From Streptomyces violaceorubidus (lineage in GTDB: Bacteria > Actinomycetota > Actinomycetes > Streptomycetales > Streptomycetaceae): a stretch of 31,566 bases of DNA. A program made the position numbers and the translations under genes. The stretch lies in assembly GCF_000717995.1 (NCBI RefSeq), contig NZ_JODM01000045.1, forward strand, positions 1 through 31,566. Direction: 5' to 3'. The notes under the pieces are model-generated. The model saw only the letters and a program-made list of their open reading frames with translations. It made no database searches and was not told where the DNA came from. How positions within the stretch are numbered: position 1 is the first letter of the stretch; each line of letters begins with the position of its first letter. Shown here in pieces: positions 24,284 to 31,566 of the stretch.

Positions 24284-25936
24284 GTGATCGAACCGCACGC
24301 GCCCGCCCCGCCCGGCTCTCCGCCGTCCTGGGGCGGCCCCCGCGGCCCCGAAGCGCCCGCGCGGCTGCCCGTACGGCCCGCGATCGGACGGTTCCTGGTG
24401 CTGGCGGGGGTGTTCGTGTGCGCGGCCTGCGGGCTCGTGTACGAACTCGAACTCGTCGCGCTCGCCTCGTACCTGATCGGAGACTCGGTCACCCAGGCGT
24501 CCGTCGTCCTGTCCGTCATGGTCTTCGCCATGGGCATCGGCTCGCTCGCCGCCAAACGGCTGCGCGGCCTCGCGGCGGCCGGCTTCGGCGCGCTCGAGGC
24601 CGCCCTCGCCCTCGTCGGCGGCTCCAGCGCCATGCTCCTGTACGCCGTCTTCGCCTGGACCGGTGACTGGGGCGGCCTGTGGGCCGACGGCCCGCGCGTC
24701 CTGCTGGTCGCCTTCTCCCTCGCCATCGGCGTGCTGATCGGCGCCGAGGTGCCGCTGCTCATGGAGCTGATCCAGCGGGTGCGCCGGCAGGACCCGGGCG
24801 GCGCGGTCGCCGACCTGTTCGCCGCGGACTACGTCGGCGCGCTCGTCGGCGGCCTCGCCTTCCCGTTCGTCCTGCTGCCCTTCCTCGGCCAGCTCACCGG
24901 CGCGCTGCTCACCGGCACCGTCAACGCGGTCGTCGGCGCCGCCCTGGTCCTCGGCCTGTTCCGGCGCGACCTGACACGCCGGGCCCGCTGGCTGCTGCTG
25001 ACCGCCAACGCGGTGGTCCTCGCCCTCCTCGCCACGGCGACCGTCCTCGCCGACGACTTCGAACGCGCCGCCCGGCAGGCCGTGTACGGCCAGGACGTCC
25101 GCGTGGCCGTACGGACAGACGTGCAGGAGGTCGTCCTCACCGGCGACACCGACGGCCGGCCCCTACGCCTGTTCCTGGACGGCCGGCTGCGGGTGCGCGA
25201 CAGCGACGAGCGGCGCTACCACGAGGCGCTGGTGCACCCCGCGATGAACGGCCCCCACGCGCGCGTACTCATCCTCGGCGGCGGCGACGGCCTCGCCGCC
25301 CGGGAGGTGCTGCGCCACCCCGGCGTACGCCGCGTCGACGTCGCCGAGGCCGACCCGGGGCTCGCCCGGCTGGCCCGGCACGATCCCGGCCTGTCCACCC
25401 TCAACGAACACGCCTACGGCGACGCGCGCGTCCGCGTCCTTGCCGGGGACGCCTTCCACCGGCTGCGCTCGACCCCCTCCGCGTCGTACGACGTGGTGAT
25501 CTCGGACCTGCCGGACCCGGGCATCACGGCCAGCACCAAGCTGTACTCGCAGGAGTTCTACGGCCTGCTGCGCCGGGTGCTGGCGCCCGACGGGCGGCTG
25601 GCGGTCCACGCGGGCCCCCTCGCCGCGCGTCCCCGCGCCTTCTGGACGGTGGACGCCACCCTCCGCGCGGCCGGTCTGCCGGCCGTCGCCTACCACGTCG
25701 GCGCCCGCGACCCCGGCTCCGCGTCCGGGCCCGACCGCGCGGCAGCCCGCCCCGGGGCGCCCCGCGGCTGGGGCTTCCTCCTGGCCGCCCGCACCGCCCC
25801 CACGCCGCGCCTGGACCCGGCGGCACCCCGCCCGCGCACCCTCACGCCGGGATCGCTCGCCCGCGGCACCCGCGACGCGGCGCGCACCCGGATCCCCGGG
25901 CTGCCCCCGTCCACGCTGGTGCACCCGCGGTACTGA
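24284..25936 (+). CDS. speE: Membrane-fused spermidine synthase-like protein
   Basis: This 550-aa protein begins with about seven transmembrane helices ([59 protein letters not shown] and others). A cytoplasmic Rossmann domain of the polyamine synthase family follows: [55 protein letters not shown] and [25 protein letters not shown] binds decarboxylated SAM and the SDLPDP acidic loop is the catalytic one. The C-terminus is a long Pro/Arg/Ala-rich extension. Members of this fused type are common in actinobacteria; whether they make spermidine is not proven. GTG 24284 has no ribosome site but a -10-like hexamer 6 nt upstream, so a leaderless message is likely. Confidence 0.88.
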   Translation: MIEPHAPAPPGSPPSWGGPRGPEAPARLPVRPAIGRFLVLAGVFVCAACGLVYELELVALASYLIGDSVTQASVVLSVMVFAMGIGSLAAKRLRGLAAAGFGALEAALALVGGSSAMLLYAVFAWTGDWGGLWADGPRVLLVAFSLAIGVLIGAEVPLLMELIQRVRRQDPGGAVADLFAADYVGALVGGLAFPFVLLPFLGQLTGALLTGTVNAVVGAALVLGLFRRDLTRRARWLLLTANAVVLALLATATVLADDFERAARQAVYGQDVRVAVRTDVQEVVLTGDTDGRPLRLFLDGRLRVRDSDERRYHEALVHPAMNGPHARVLILGGGDGLAAREVLRHPGVRRVDVAEADPGLARLARHDPGLSTLNEHAYGDARVRVLAGDAFHRLRSTPSASYDVVISDLPDPGITASTKLYSQEFYGLLRRVLAPDGRLAVHAGPLAARPRAFWTVDATLRAAGLPAVAYHVGARDPGSASGPDRAAARPGAPRGWGFLLAARTAPTPRLDPAAPRPRTLTPGSLARGTRDAARTRIPGLPPSTLVHPRY

Positions 25937-25977
25937 GCGCGCGAGGTCGCGGCGACGGCGATCCGGCGCGTCCCACC

Positions 25978-26259
25978 GTGCGGCGGCCCGCCCTCCCCTC
26001 TACGCCCTACGCGGGACGGACCGGCGCCGAGGCCGTCGCCCAGGGGTGGCCCGCGCTGGACCCGCTCGGCTGGACGCCCGTCGCCCCGCTCACCCTCCCC
26101 CTCGTCCTGCGCACCCGGGCCCCCGTCGCCGTCTGCCTCGCCGTCCACGCCTGCGGGGCGCTCTACGTCACCGAGCTGGGCCTGACCAGCAGGGCGCAGG
26201 CGGTGGTCGTGGCGTACGAGGCGGGACTGGTGACGCCGGGGAGCGCGGGCGGCGGGTGA
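25978..26259 (+). pseudogene. Decayed fragment ending like a LuxR/NarL response regulator
   Basis: This 93-codon frame from GTG 25978 has Streptomyces codon bias throughout. Its last third, TELGLTSRAQAVVVAYEAGL followed by VTPG, matches the final helices of NarL-type HTH domains (typically KLGLRDRAQAVVLAYE, SGLV, PG). The preceding residues (PLVLRTRAPVAVCLAVHACG) do not form the expected recognition helix, and there is no receiver domain or ribosome site. It fills most of the 374-nt gap after the speE-like gene. It may be a relic, or a short expressed ORF of unknown role. Confidence 0.5.
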
Positions 26260-26296
26260 ATCGTGCCGACGGGGGGTGTACCGGGCGCCCGCTGGG

Positions 26297-26310
26297 TAAG
26301 CTGCGCTGAC
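26297..26310 (+). promoter_or_regulatory. Leaderless-type -10 before the SRPBCC gene
   Basis: TAAGCT (26297-26302) lies 8 nt before the ATG, and there is no Shine-Dalgarno sequence. This fits a TANNNT -10 box with transcription beginning at or near the start codon. Confidence 0.5.
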
Positions 26311-27213
26311 ATGGAGCATGAGGTGTTCGTTCCGGTTCCGGCCGAGCGGCTCGGGGACGTGCTGGCCGACCCCGTCCGGGTCGCCCGCGCCGTTCCGGGG
26401 CTCCAGCAGGACGCGGGTGCCGAGCCCGTCGCGGGCCGGCTGAAGGTACGCATCGGCAGCCACTCCATCACCTACCGCGGCTCCCTGCGCCTGTCGGCGC
26501 GCGAGGACGGCACGTACGCCGTCGAGGGCGACGCCACCGAGTCGCGCGGCACCGGCACGGTCACGCTCGCGCTGACGCTCCGCGCGGGCGACGCTGAGGG
26601 CGGCGCCACCCTCACCTTCACCGGGACGGCCACCGCCGACGGACGGATCACGGAGCTGCCGCCGGAGTCGGTGACGTCGGCCGCGACCCGGCTGCTGACC
26701 CGGTTCGCGGAGAACCTGGGCACGGCGGCGCGGACCTCCCCCGCGGCGGAGCCGGAGCCAGAGGCGGTACCGGAGGCGGACACGGAGGCGGATACGGAGC
26801 CGGGCCCGGCACCGGAACCGGAACCGGCACCCGAGCCGCGCCCCGCCTCCGTCTTCGACACCGAGGTCCCCCCGCCCTCCCTCCTGAACACGGACGAGGA
26901 CGAGGACGAGGAAGGGGACGCGGGGGAGCACGAGCGCGAGGGCGGAGAAGACGGCGGCGCCCGGGCCGCGGACGACGCCCGGCACGACGAGCCGGCCGTC
27001 CCGCCCCCCGCCGAGGCCGCGCACGCGCGCCGCACGATGATCGGCCGCAGCGCCGAGGAGGTGGACCACGCCCCGCCGCGCGGCCGGTACGCCCCCGTGC
27101 CCGCGCCCCAGACGGGCGCGGTCGGCGCCCCCCTGCGCTGGGCCGCCCCCGCGGCGGCGCTGGTCGTGGCGTCGGCGATCGTGGTGGGCCGCGCGCTGCG
27201 CAAACGCCGCTGA
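26311..27213 (+). CDS. CoxG-like SRPBCC protein with C-terminal membrane anchor
   Basis: This 300-aa protein starts at ATG 26311; an upstream GTG at 26263 would add 16 unrelated residues. The first ~145 residues are an SRPBCC/CoxG-type lipid- or ligand-binding cup: MEHEVFVPVPAERLGDVLAD, ARAVPGLQQ, GRLKVRIGSHSITYRGSLRL and GTGTVTLALTLRAG, ending with RLLTRFAENLG. A long disordered Pro/Glu/Asp-rich region (~150-250) has repetitive PEP and DEDEDEE segments. A single C-terminal helix (PAAALVVASAIVVGRAL) with RKRR behind it anchors the protein, leaving the cup in the cytoplasm. CoxG proteins help recruit molybdenum hydroxylases to membranes, but no such enzyme is nearby, so the role is open. Confidence 0.85.
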   Translation: MEHEVFVPVPAERLGDVLADPVRVARAVPGLQQDAGAEPVAGRLKVRIGSHSITYRGSLRLSAREDGTYAVEGDATESRGTGTVTLALTLRAGDAEGGATLTFTGTATADGRITELPPESVTSAATRLLTRFAENLGTAARTSPAAEPEPEAVPEADTEADTEPGPAPEPEPAPEPRPASVFDTEVPPPSLLNTDEDEDEEGDAGEHEREGGEDGGARAADDARHDEPAVPPPAEAAHARRTMIGRSAEEVDHAPPRGRYAPVPAPQTGAVGAPLRWAAPAAALVVASAIVVGRALRKRR

Positions 27214-27248
27214 ACCGCCGCCGGGTGGGACACCTTTGATCGCCCCAG

Positions 27249-27260
27249 TAGGGTCGTGGC
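27249..27260 (+). promoter_or_regulatory. Leaderless-type -10 before the epimerase gene
   Basis: TAGGGT (27249-27254) ends 6 nt before the GTG start, with no ribosome site between. Confidence 0.45.
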
Positions 27261-28049
27261 GTGAGTAACGAACCCATCACGCTGACCGCGGGCGACGCGG
27301 AGGCGACCGTGCTGCCGGGCAACGGCGGCCGGATCGGCGGACTCCGGGTCGGCGGCACGGAGCTGCTCCGCCAGGGCGAGCGCTACGGCTGCTTCCCGAT
27401 GGTCCCCTGGTGCGGACGCATCCGCGACGGCCGCTTCAGCGACGGCGCCGTGGTCCACCAGATGCCCCTCAACTCCCCGCCGCACGCGATCCACGGCACC
27501 GCCCGCGACGCCGCCTGGCGCACCGCCCGCGTCTCCGCCGACGAGGCCGTCATCACGTACGACCTCGCCGACCCCTGGCCGTACTCCGGCCGCGTCACCC
27601 AGGTGATCGCGCTGACCGAGGACGCTCTGACGCTGTCGATGGCTGTGGAGACGTACGAGTCGTCCTTCCCGGCGCAGATCGGCTGGCACCCCTGGTTCAA
27701 CCGGACCCTCGACGGCGCCGGTGTGGAGGTCGCCTTCGACCCCGCCTGGCAGGAGGAGCGCGGCGACGACCACCTGCCCACCGGCAACCGCACCGACCCG
27801 AAGCCGGGCCCCTGGGACGACTGCTTCGGCATGCCCGACGGCGTCGACGTCACGCTGACCTGGCCGGGGCGGCTGGAGCTGAAGGTGACCAGCCGGGAGC
27901 AGTGGGTCGTGGTGTACGACGAGCAGGAGGCCGCCGTGTGCGTGGAGCCGCAGACCGGTCCGCCCAACGGACTGAACACCCTCCCCCGCCTGGTCACACC
28001 GCTGGAGCCGCTGGAGGCCACGACGACCTGGGCCTGGCGCCGCCTTTAA
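27261..28049 (+). CDS. Aldose 1-epimerase family protein
   Basis: This 262-aa member of the GalM-like beta-sandwich superfamily interconverts sugar anomers. Conserved residues are His75 and His78 in NSPPHAIHGTARD (binding and acid), His143 in QIGWHPWFNRT, and Glu229 in AVCVEPQTGPPNGLN (general base). PMVPWCGRIRDGRF near residue 46 is the sugar-binding Arg segment. The length is that of the short aldose-epimerase/YeaD-like forms. The GTG start lies directly after a -10-like TAGGGT, suggesting a leaderless transcript. The stop codon TAA is itself the first part of the next promoter (TAAGCT). The substrate sugar is unknown. Confidence 0.9.
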   Translation: MSNEPITLTAGDAEATVLPGNGGRIGGLRVGGTELLRQGERYGCFPMVPWCGRIRDGRFSDGAVVHQMPLNSPPHAIHGTARDAAWRTARVSADEAVITYDLADPWPYSGRVTQVIALTEDALTLSMAVETYESSFPAQIGWHPWFNRTLDGAGVEVAFDPAWQEERGDDHLPTGNRTDPKPGPWDDCFGMPDGVDVTLTWPGRLELKVTSREQWVVVYDEQEAAVCVEPQTGPPNGLNTLPRLVTPLEPLEATTTWAWRRL

Positions 28050-28059
28050 GCTGGCGTAC
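28047..28059 (+). promoter_or_regulatory. Leaderless-type -10 of pyrE, overlapping the previous stop
   Basis: TAAGCT (28047-28052) includes the TAA stop of the epimerase gene and ends 7 nt before the pyrE ATG. No Shine-Dalgarno sequence is present. Confidence 0.45.
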
Positions 28060-28608
28060 ATGACGGACGTACGCGGCGAGCTGCTGCAGCAGATCAAGGA
28101 CAAGGCCGTGGTGCACGGCAAGGTGACCCTCTCCTCGGGCCTGGAGGCCGACTACTACGTCGACCTGCGCCGCATCACCCTGGACGGCGAGGCCGCGCCG
28201 CTGGTCGGTCAGGTGCTCCTCGACCTCACCGCCGACCTGGAGTTCGACGCGGTGGGCGGGCTGACCATGGGCGCCGACCCGGTCGCCGCGAGCATGCTGC
28301 ACGCCGCCGCCGCACGCGGCCGCAGGCTGGACGCGTTCGTCGTCCGCAAGGCCGCCAAGGCGCACGGGCTCCAGCGCCGCGTCGAGGGGCCGGACATCAA
28401 GGGCCGCAGGGTCCTGGTCGTCGAGGACACCTCCACGACCGGCGGTTCCCCGCTCACCGCCGTCGAGGCCGTGCGCGAGGCCGGGGCCGAGGTGGTCGCC
28501 GTCGCCACGATCGTGGACCGGGCGACCGGCGCCGCCGAGAAGATCCAGGACGGCGCGGGAGTGCCGTACCTGTACGCGTACGACAAGGACGAGCTGGACC
28601 TGGACTGA
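28060..28608 (+). CDS. pyrE: Orotate phosphoribosyltransferase
   Basis: This 182-aa enzyme makes orotidine 5'-phosphate from orotate and PRPP in pyrimidine synthesis. Features: KVTLSSGLEADYYVDLRRIT (orotate side), GGLTMGADPVAASMLHAAAA, FVVRKAAKAHGLQRRVEG (catalytic Lys and flexible loop) and the PRPP motif VLVVEDTSTTGGS (118-130). It is the short actinobacterial form. In Streptomyces pyrE sits apart from the main pyr cluster, next to fba, as here. Its start is 10 nt after the epimerase stop, so it may be cotranscribed or use its own leaderless promoter. Confidence 0.96.
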   Translation: MTDVRGELLQQIKDKAVVHGKVTLSSGLEADYYVDLRRITLDGEAAPLVGQVLLDLTADLEFDAVGGLTMGADPVAASMLHAAAARGRRLDAFVVRKAAKAHGLQRRVEGPDIKGRRVLVVEDTSTTGGSPLTAVEAVREAGAEVVAVATIVDRATGAAEKIQDGAGVPYLYAYDKDELDLD

Positions 28609-28764
28609 ACCGGGACGGGGAGCGGTGCCCGGGGCCCGGCCGGGGCCCACTCGGGTATTCCCGTTTCGTCTGGAAGGATGGGGCCGACGATGACGTCGCC
28701 CCCCAGTCCTAGGTCAGGGCCATAAGCACCAGCACGCCCACCCGCACATACAAGGAGCGGACAG

Positions 28765-29796
28765 ATGCCCATCGCAACTCCCGAGGTCTACAACGAGATG
28801 CTGGACCGGGCGAAGGCAGGAAAGTTCGCCTACCCGGCCATCAACGTGACCTCTTCCCAGACGCTGCACGCCGCCCTGCGCGGTTTCGCGGAGGCGGAGA
28901 GCGACGGCATCGTCCAGATCTCCACCGGCGGCGCCGAGTTCCTGGGCGGCCAGCACAACAAGGACATGGTGACCGGCGCCGTCGCCCTCGCCGAGTTCGC
29001 GCACATCGTCGCCGAGAAGTACGACGTCACCGTGGCCCTGCACACGGACCACTGCCCCAAGGACAAGCTCGACGGGTACGTCCGCCCGCTGCTGGCGGTC
29101 TCCGAGGAGCGCGTGAAGGCCGGGCGCAACCCGCTCTTCCAGTCGCACATGTGGGACGGTTCGGCCGAGACCCTGGCCGACAACCTCTCCATCGCCGAGG
29201 AGCTGCTGGAGCGCGCCCGCGCCGCCAAGATCATCCTTGAGGTCGAGATCACCCCGACCGGCGGCGAGGAGGACGGCGTCTCCCACGAGATCAACGACTC
29301 CCTCTACACCACGGTCGACGACGCGGTCCGCACCGTCGAGGCCCTGGGTCTGGGCGAGAAGGGCCGCTACCTGCTCGCCGCCTCCTTCGGCAACGTGCAC
29401 GGCGTGTACAAGCCGGGCAACGTCGTGCTCCGCCCCGAGCTGCTCAAGGAGCTGAACGAGGGCATCGCGTCGAAGTACGGCCAGCCGGCCGGCAGCAAGC
29501 CGTTCAACTTCGTCTTCCACGGCGGCTCCGGCTCCACCGCCGAGGAGATCGCGACCGCCCTGGAGAACGGCGTGGTCAAGATGAACATCGACACGGACAC
29601 CCAATACGCCTTCACGCGTCCCGTCGTCGACCACGTGTTCCGCAACTACGACGGCGTCCTGAAGGTCGACGGCGAGGTCGGCAACAAGAAGACGTACGAC
29701 CCGCGCACCTGGGGCAAGCTGGCCGAGGCCGGCATGGCCGCGCGTGTCGTGGAGGCCTGCGGGCACCTGCGGTCGGCGGGCCAGAAGATCAAGTAA
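28765..29796 (+). CDS. fba: Class II fructose-bisphosphate aldolase
   Basis: This 343-aa zinc-dependent aldolase splits fructose 1,6-bisphosphate into DHAP and glyceraldehyde 3-phosphate. AAGGAG lies about 8 nt before the ATG. Key parts: FAYPAINVTSSQTLHAALRG, the catalytic Asp95 and zinc ligand His96 in VALHTDHCPKD, FQSHMWDGSAETLADN, EVEITPTGGEEDG, SFGNVHGVYKPGNVVL, VFHGGSGSTAEEI and MNIDTDTQYAF for phosphate binding. This is the type IIA form, as in other actinobacteria and E. coli FbaA. The upstream 156 nt carry its promoter (an AT-richer stretch near 28655-28730). Two terminators follow. Confidence 0.97.
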   Translation: MPIATPEVYNEMLDRAKAGKFAYPAINVTSSQTLHAALRGFAEAESDGIVQISTGGAEFLGGQHNKDMVTGAVALAEFAHIVAEKYDVTVALHTDHCPKDKLDGYVRPLLAVSEERVKAGRNPLFQSHMWDGSAETLADNLSIAEELLERARAAKIILEVEITPTGGEEDGVSHEINDSLYTTVDDAVRTVEALGLGEKGRYLLAASFGNVHGVYKPGNVVLRPELLKELNEGIASKYGQPAGSKPFNFVFHGGSGSTAEEIATALENGVVKMNIDTDTQYAFTRPVVDHVFRNYDGVLKVDGEVGNKKTYDPRTWGKLAEAGMAARVVEACGHLRSAGQKIK

Positions 29797-29801
29797 CACC
29801 C

Positions 29802-29821
29802 GGCCGTCCGCACGGCCTTTT
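29802..29821 (+). terminator. fba terminator 1
   Basis: GGCCGT-CCGC-ACGGCC followed by TTTT, 5 nt after the fba stop. This is a rare case in the window of a classical U tract. Confidence 0.85.
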
Positions 29822-29824
29822 GCA

Positions 29825-29854
29825 CGAGCCCGGCGCCCCCGCGCGCCGGGCTCG
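29825..29854 (+). terminator. fba terminator 2
   Basis: A perfect 12-bp stem CGAGCCCGGCGC / GCGCCGGGCTCG with a 6-nt loop directly follows terminator 1. It ends only 3 nt before the -10-like TATACC of the exporter gene, so it may also fold in any read-through leader. Confidence 0.8.
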
Positions 29855-29870
29855 CTGTATACCTGGAGCC

Positions 29871-31340
29871 ATGCCCGACGTCCGGTTGGCCTCCCCGCAG
29901 GGCAAGTGGATCCTGCTCACCACCGTCCTCGGCTCCAGCATGGCCCTGCTGGACTCGACCGTCGTCAACGTCGCCCTGCCCCACATCGGGCGCGACCTCG
30001 GCGCCGACCTCGCCGCCCTCCAGTGGACCGTCAACGCCTACATGGTGACGCTGGCCGGTCTGATCCTGCTCGGCGGCGCCCTCGGCGACCGGTTCGGCCG
30101 CCGCCGGGTCTTCGTCCTCGGCGTGCTGTGGTTCGCCGCCGCGTCCCTGCTGTGCGGCCTCGCGCCGAACGCCGGTGTGCTGATCGCCGCCCGGGCCCTC
30201 CAGGGCGTCGGCGGGGCACTGCTCACCCCGGGCTCCCTCGCCCTCATCCAGGCCTCCTTCCACGCCGACGACCGGGGCCGGGCGGTGGGCCTGTGGTCCG
30301 GCTTCGGGGGAGTCGGCGCGGCGGTGGGGCCGTTCCTCGGGGGCTGGCTGGTGGACGGTCCGGGCTGGCGCTGGGTGTTCCTGCTCAACGTCCCGCTGGC
30401 GCTGCTGTGCGCGCCGATCGCGCTGCGGCACGTGCCCGAGTCCTCCGACCAGCGCGCCCACACGCGGTTCGACGCGCTCGGCGCGGCCCTGTGCGCGGCG
30501 GCCCTGGCGCTGCTCACCTACGCGCTGATCGAGGCCCGTACGGCGTCCTGGACGGTGGCGCTCAGCGCGGTGGCCGGGGTGGTGGCCGCCGTGGCCTTCG
30601 TCCTCGTCGAGCGGCGCGGCAAGGACCCGATGATGCCGCTCGACGTGTTCTCCTCCCGCCAGTTCACGGCGGTCAACCTGGTCACCCTGTGCGTGTACGC
30701 GGCCTTCGGCGGTTTCTTCTTCCTCGCCGCGCTCCAGCTCCAGGTCGTCGTCGGCTGGTCCGCGCTGGCCGCCGGTACGGCCCTGCTGCCGACCACCGTT
30801 CTGATGCTGCTGCTCTCGGCCCGCTCCGGCGAACTCGCCGAGCGCCTCGGCCCGCGCCTCCAGCTCACCGTGGGCCCGCTGCTGTGCGCCGCCGGGATGC
30901 TGCTGATGCTGCGGGTCGGTCCGGACGCCTCCTACCTCGCCGACGTGCTGCCCGCCCTGCTGGTGCTCGGCCTCGGCATGGTCACGCTGGTCGCGCCGCT
31001 GACGGCGAGCGTGCTGGCCGCCGTGGACACCGCGCGCGCCGGTCTGGCCAGCGGCATCAACAACGCGGCGGCCCGTGCGGCGGGGCTCGTCTCGGTCGCC
31101 GCGCTCCCGCTGCTCACCGGCATGGGCGAGGAGGCGTACCGGTCGCCCCGGGCCTTCGACGACGCGTTCGGACCGGCGATGCTGATCTGCGCGGGCGTCC
31201 TGGTGGCGGGCTCCGTGATCGCCTTCACCACCGTACGCCGCCCGGCCCCCAACTGCCCCCGCCCCGAGTGCCGCACCCACGGCTCGGTACTGACACCCCC
31301 ACTGGAGCAGGGGGCGCGGGGAACCGCGCACGACAGGTGA
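29871..31340 (+). CDS. MFS multidrug exporter, DHA2 (14-helix) type
   Basis: This 489-aa protein is predicted to be a proton-coupled drug exporter in the cytoplasmic membrane. It opens with WILLTTVLGSSMALLDSTVV and NVALPHIGRDLGADLAALQW, the D1 motif (LDSTVVNVALP) typical of the DHA2 family. Motif A is GGALGDRFGRRRVFVLG. The antiporter motif C is in GFGGVGAAVGPFLGGWL. About 14 hydrophobic segments follow, and the tail is hydrophilic and Pro/Arg-rich. The start is ATG 29871 with GGAG 2 nt away and a -10-like TATACC 7 nt away. The substrate is unknown, and no adjacent TetR or MarR repressor is seen before the contig ends. Confidence 0.92.
   Translation: MPDVRLASPQGKWILLTTVLGSSMALLDSTVVNVALPHIGRDLGADLAALQWTVNAYMVTLAGLILLGGALGDRFGRRRVFVLGVLWFAAASLLCGLAPNAGVLIAARALQGVGGALLTPGSLALIQASFHADDRGRAVGLWSGFGGVGAAVGPFLGGWLVDGPGWRWVFLLNVPLALLCAPIALRHVPESSDQRAHTRFDALGAALCAAALALLTYALIEARTASWTVALSAVAGVVAAVAFVLVERRGKDPMMPLDVFSSRQFTAVNLVTLCVYAAFGGFFFLAALQLQVVVGWSALAAGTALLPTTVLMLLLSARSGELAERLGPRLQLTVGPLLCAAGMLLMLRVGPDASYLADVLPALLVLGLGMVTLVAPLTASVLAAVDTARAGLASGINNAAARAAGLVSVAALPLLTGMGEEAYRSPRAFDDAFGPAMLICAGVLVAGSVIAFTTVRRPAPNCPRPECRTHGSVLTPPLEQGARGTAHDR
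31313..31332 (+). repeat. Intergenic repeat copy 1
   Basis: GGCGCGGGGAACCGCGCACG lies within the 3' end of the exporter gene. It is internally palindromic (GCGCGG...CCGCGC). Confidence 0.8.
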
Positions 31341-31357
31341 CGCAGGGCATCACCTGT
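31333..31357 (+). terminator. Terminator of the exporter gene
   Basis: ACAGGTGA-N9-TCACCTGT is an 8-bp stem that overlaps the stop codon. Confidence 0.6.
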
Positions 31358-31367
31358 GCCCTCAAAG

Positions 31368-31387
31368 GGCGCGGGGAACCGCGCACG
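31368..31387 (+). repeat. Intergenic repeat copy 2
   Basis: A further copy of the GGCGCGGGGAACCGCGC unit, preceded by CTCAAAG, 55 nt after copy 1. Confidence 0.8.
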
Positions 31388-31438
31388 GAAGGGAATGCGG
31401 GGCGCCGCCCCGGCCGACGCCCAGGTGACGCCTCAAGC

Positions 31439-31458
31439 GGCGCGGGGAACCGCGCGCT
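31439..31458 (+). repeat. Intergenic repeat copy 3
   Basis: A third copy, GGCGCGGGGAACCGCGCGCT, preceded by CTCAAGC and followed by CACAGCGCACCCGCA. From memory, this composite is a widespread Streptomyces intergenic repeat. Confidence 0.8.
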
Positions 31459-31490
31459 CAACCACAGCGCACCCGCACCCGACAACGCGC

Positions 31491-31510
31491 CCCATCCCAT
31501 CCCATCCCAT
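31491..31510 (+). repeat. (CCCAT)4 microsatellite at the contig end
   Basis: Four tandem CCCAT units run straight into the adapter sequence. Confidence 0.9.
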
Positions 31511-31512
31511 CC

Positions 31513-31566
31513 CTGTCTCTTATACACATCTGACGCTGCCGACGAAGGCTTAGGTGTAGATCTCGG
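31513..31566. other. Illumina Nextera adapter, not genomic
   Basis: The segments in order are the transposase mosaic end CTGTCTCTTATACACATCT (31513-31531), GACGCTGCCGACGA (31532-31545), the index AGGCTTAG (31546-31553) and GTGTAGATCTCGG (31554-31566). This is the complement of the P5-side Nextera adapter, and the index is the reverse complement of CTAAGCCT, an i5 index of that kit as I recall it. These bases should be trimmed. Confidence 0.98.

Noticed and set aside
28632..28648. GGGCCC-GGCCG-GGGCCC as a terminator after pyrE
   Set aside because: The stem is only 6 bp of self-complementary G/C units in a G/C-rich tract; not distinguishable from composition.
31225..31553. Small frames at the contig end encoding MYKRQ... 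(minus) and ...SYTHLTLPTK (plus)
   Set aside because: Both run into adapter sequence and are artefacts, not genes.

Overview
The window is high-G+C actinobacterial DNA, almost certainly from a Streptomyces chromosome. The evidence is the near-saturated third-position G/C, frequent GTG starts, the HspR/HAIR heat-shock arrangement, many very strong G/C hairpin terminators, and the gene order dnaK-grpE-dnaJ-hspR ... clpB ... pyrE-fba, which matches what I remember of the S. coelicolor core chromosome. It is the right-hand end of an assembled contig: the last 54 bases (31513-31566) are Illumina Nextera adapter, not genome.

Layout. (1) 1-3867, minus strand: an FG-GAP repeat lipoprotein and the membrane Fe-S oxidoreductase EtfD (electron transfer from fatty-acid oxidation). 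(2) 4153-8531: the heat-shock operon dnaK-grpE-dnaJ-hspR behind two HspR operators (HAIR). The matching third HAIR sits in front of clpB at 13777, so HspR, DnaK and ClpB form one regulon here. (3) 8664-13684, between hspR and clpB: an orphan sugar-binding lipoprotein, then an accessory block of three paralogous LuxR-type regulators with a PLD/TrmB-like sensor module. Two of these form an operon divergent from a tiny secreted peptide whose mature part carries DSTWG twice. The peptide gene is coupled to a Rieske-like protein in which both cluster His ligands appear to be Arg. This is the best candidate for an undescribed system, perhaps peptide signalling. (4) 13777-19304: clpB, a YbjN-domain protein, a Uma2-family nuclease gene and a PLP aminotransferase. 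A collapsed copy of the aminotransferase 3' part lies on the far side of the Uma2 gene, which suggests insertion with duplication.

(5) 19317-22786: an arsenic island bounded by imperfect 29-bp direct repeats (23 of 29 positions match). It holds a decayed GntR-family relic, arsI (C-As lyase), and a divergent, translationally coupled arsR-acr3-arsC-arsN1 operon. The set handles arsenate and arsenite and, by family, methylarsenite and arsinothricin. (6) 22932-26259: a Gly/Cys-rich membrane microprotein, a DUF2617 protein, a membrane-fused spermidine-synthase-like protein under a 17-nt palindrome, and a decayed response-regulator C-terminus. (7) 26311-31340: a CoxG-like SRPBCC membrane protein, an aldose epimerase, pyrE, class II fba and a 14-TM-type MFS exporter. 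Several genes here have a -10-like hexamer 6-8 nt before the start codon, as expected for leaderless mRNAs. The contig ends in an intergenic GGCGCGGGGAACCGCGC repeat, a (CCCAT)4 microsatellite and the adapter.

No rRNA, tRNA, CRISPR array or intact transposase was seen. Family assignments come from motifs read by eye; nothing was searched.
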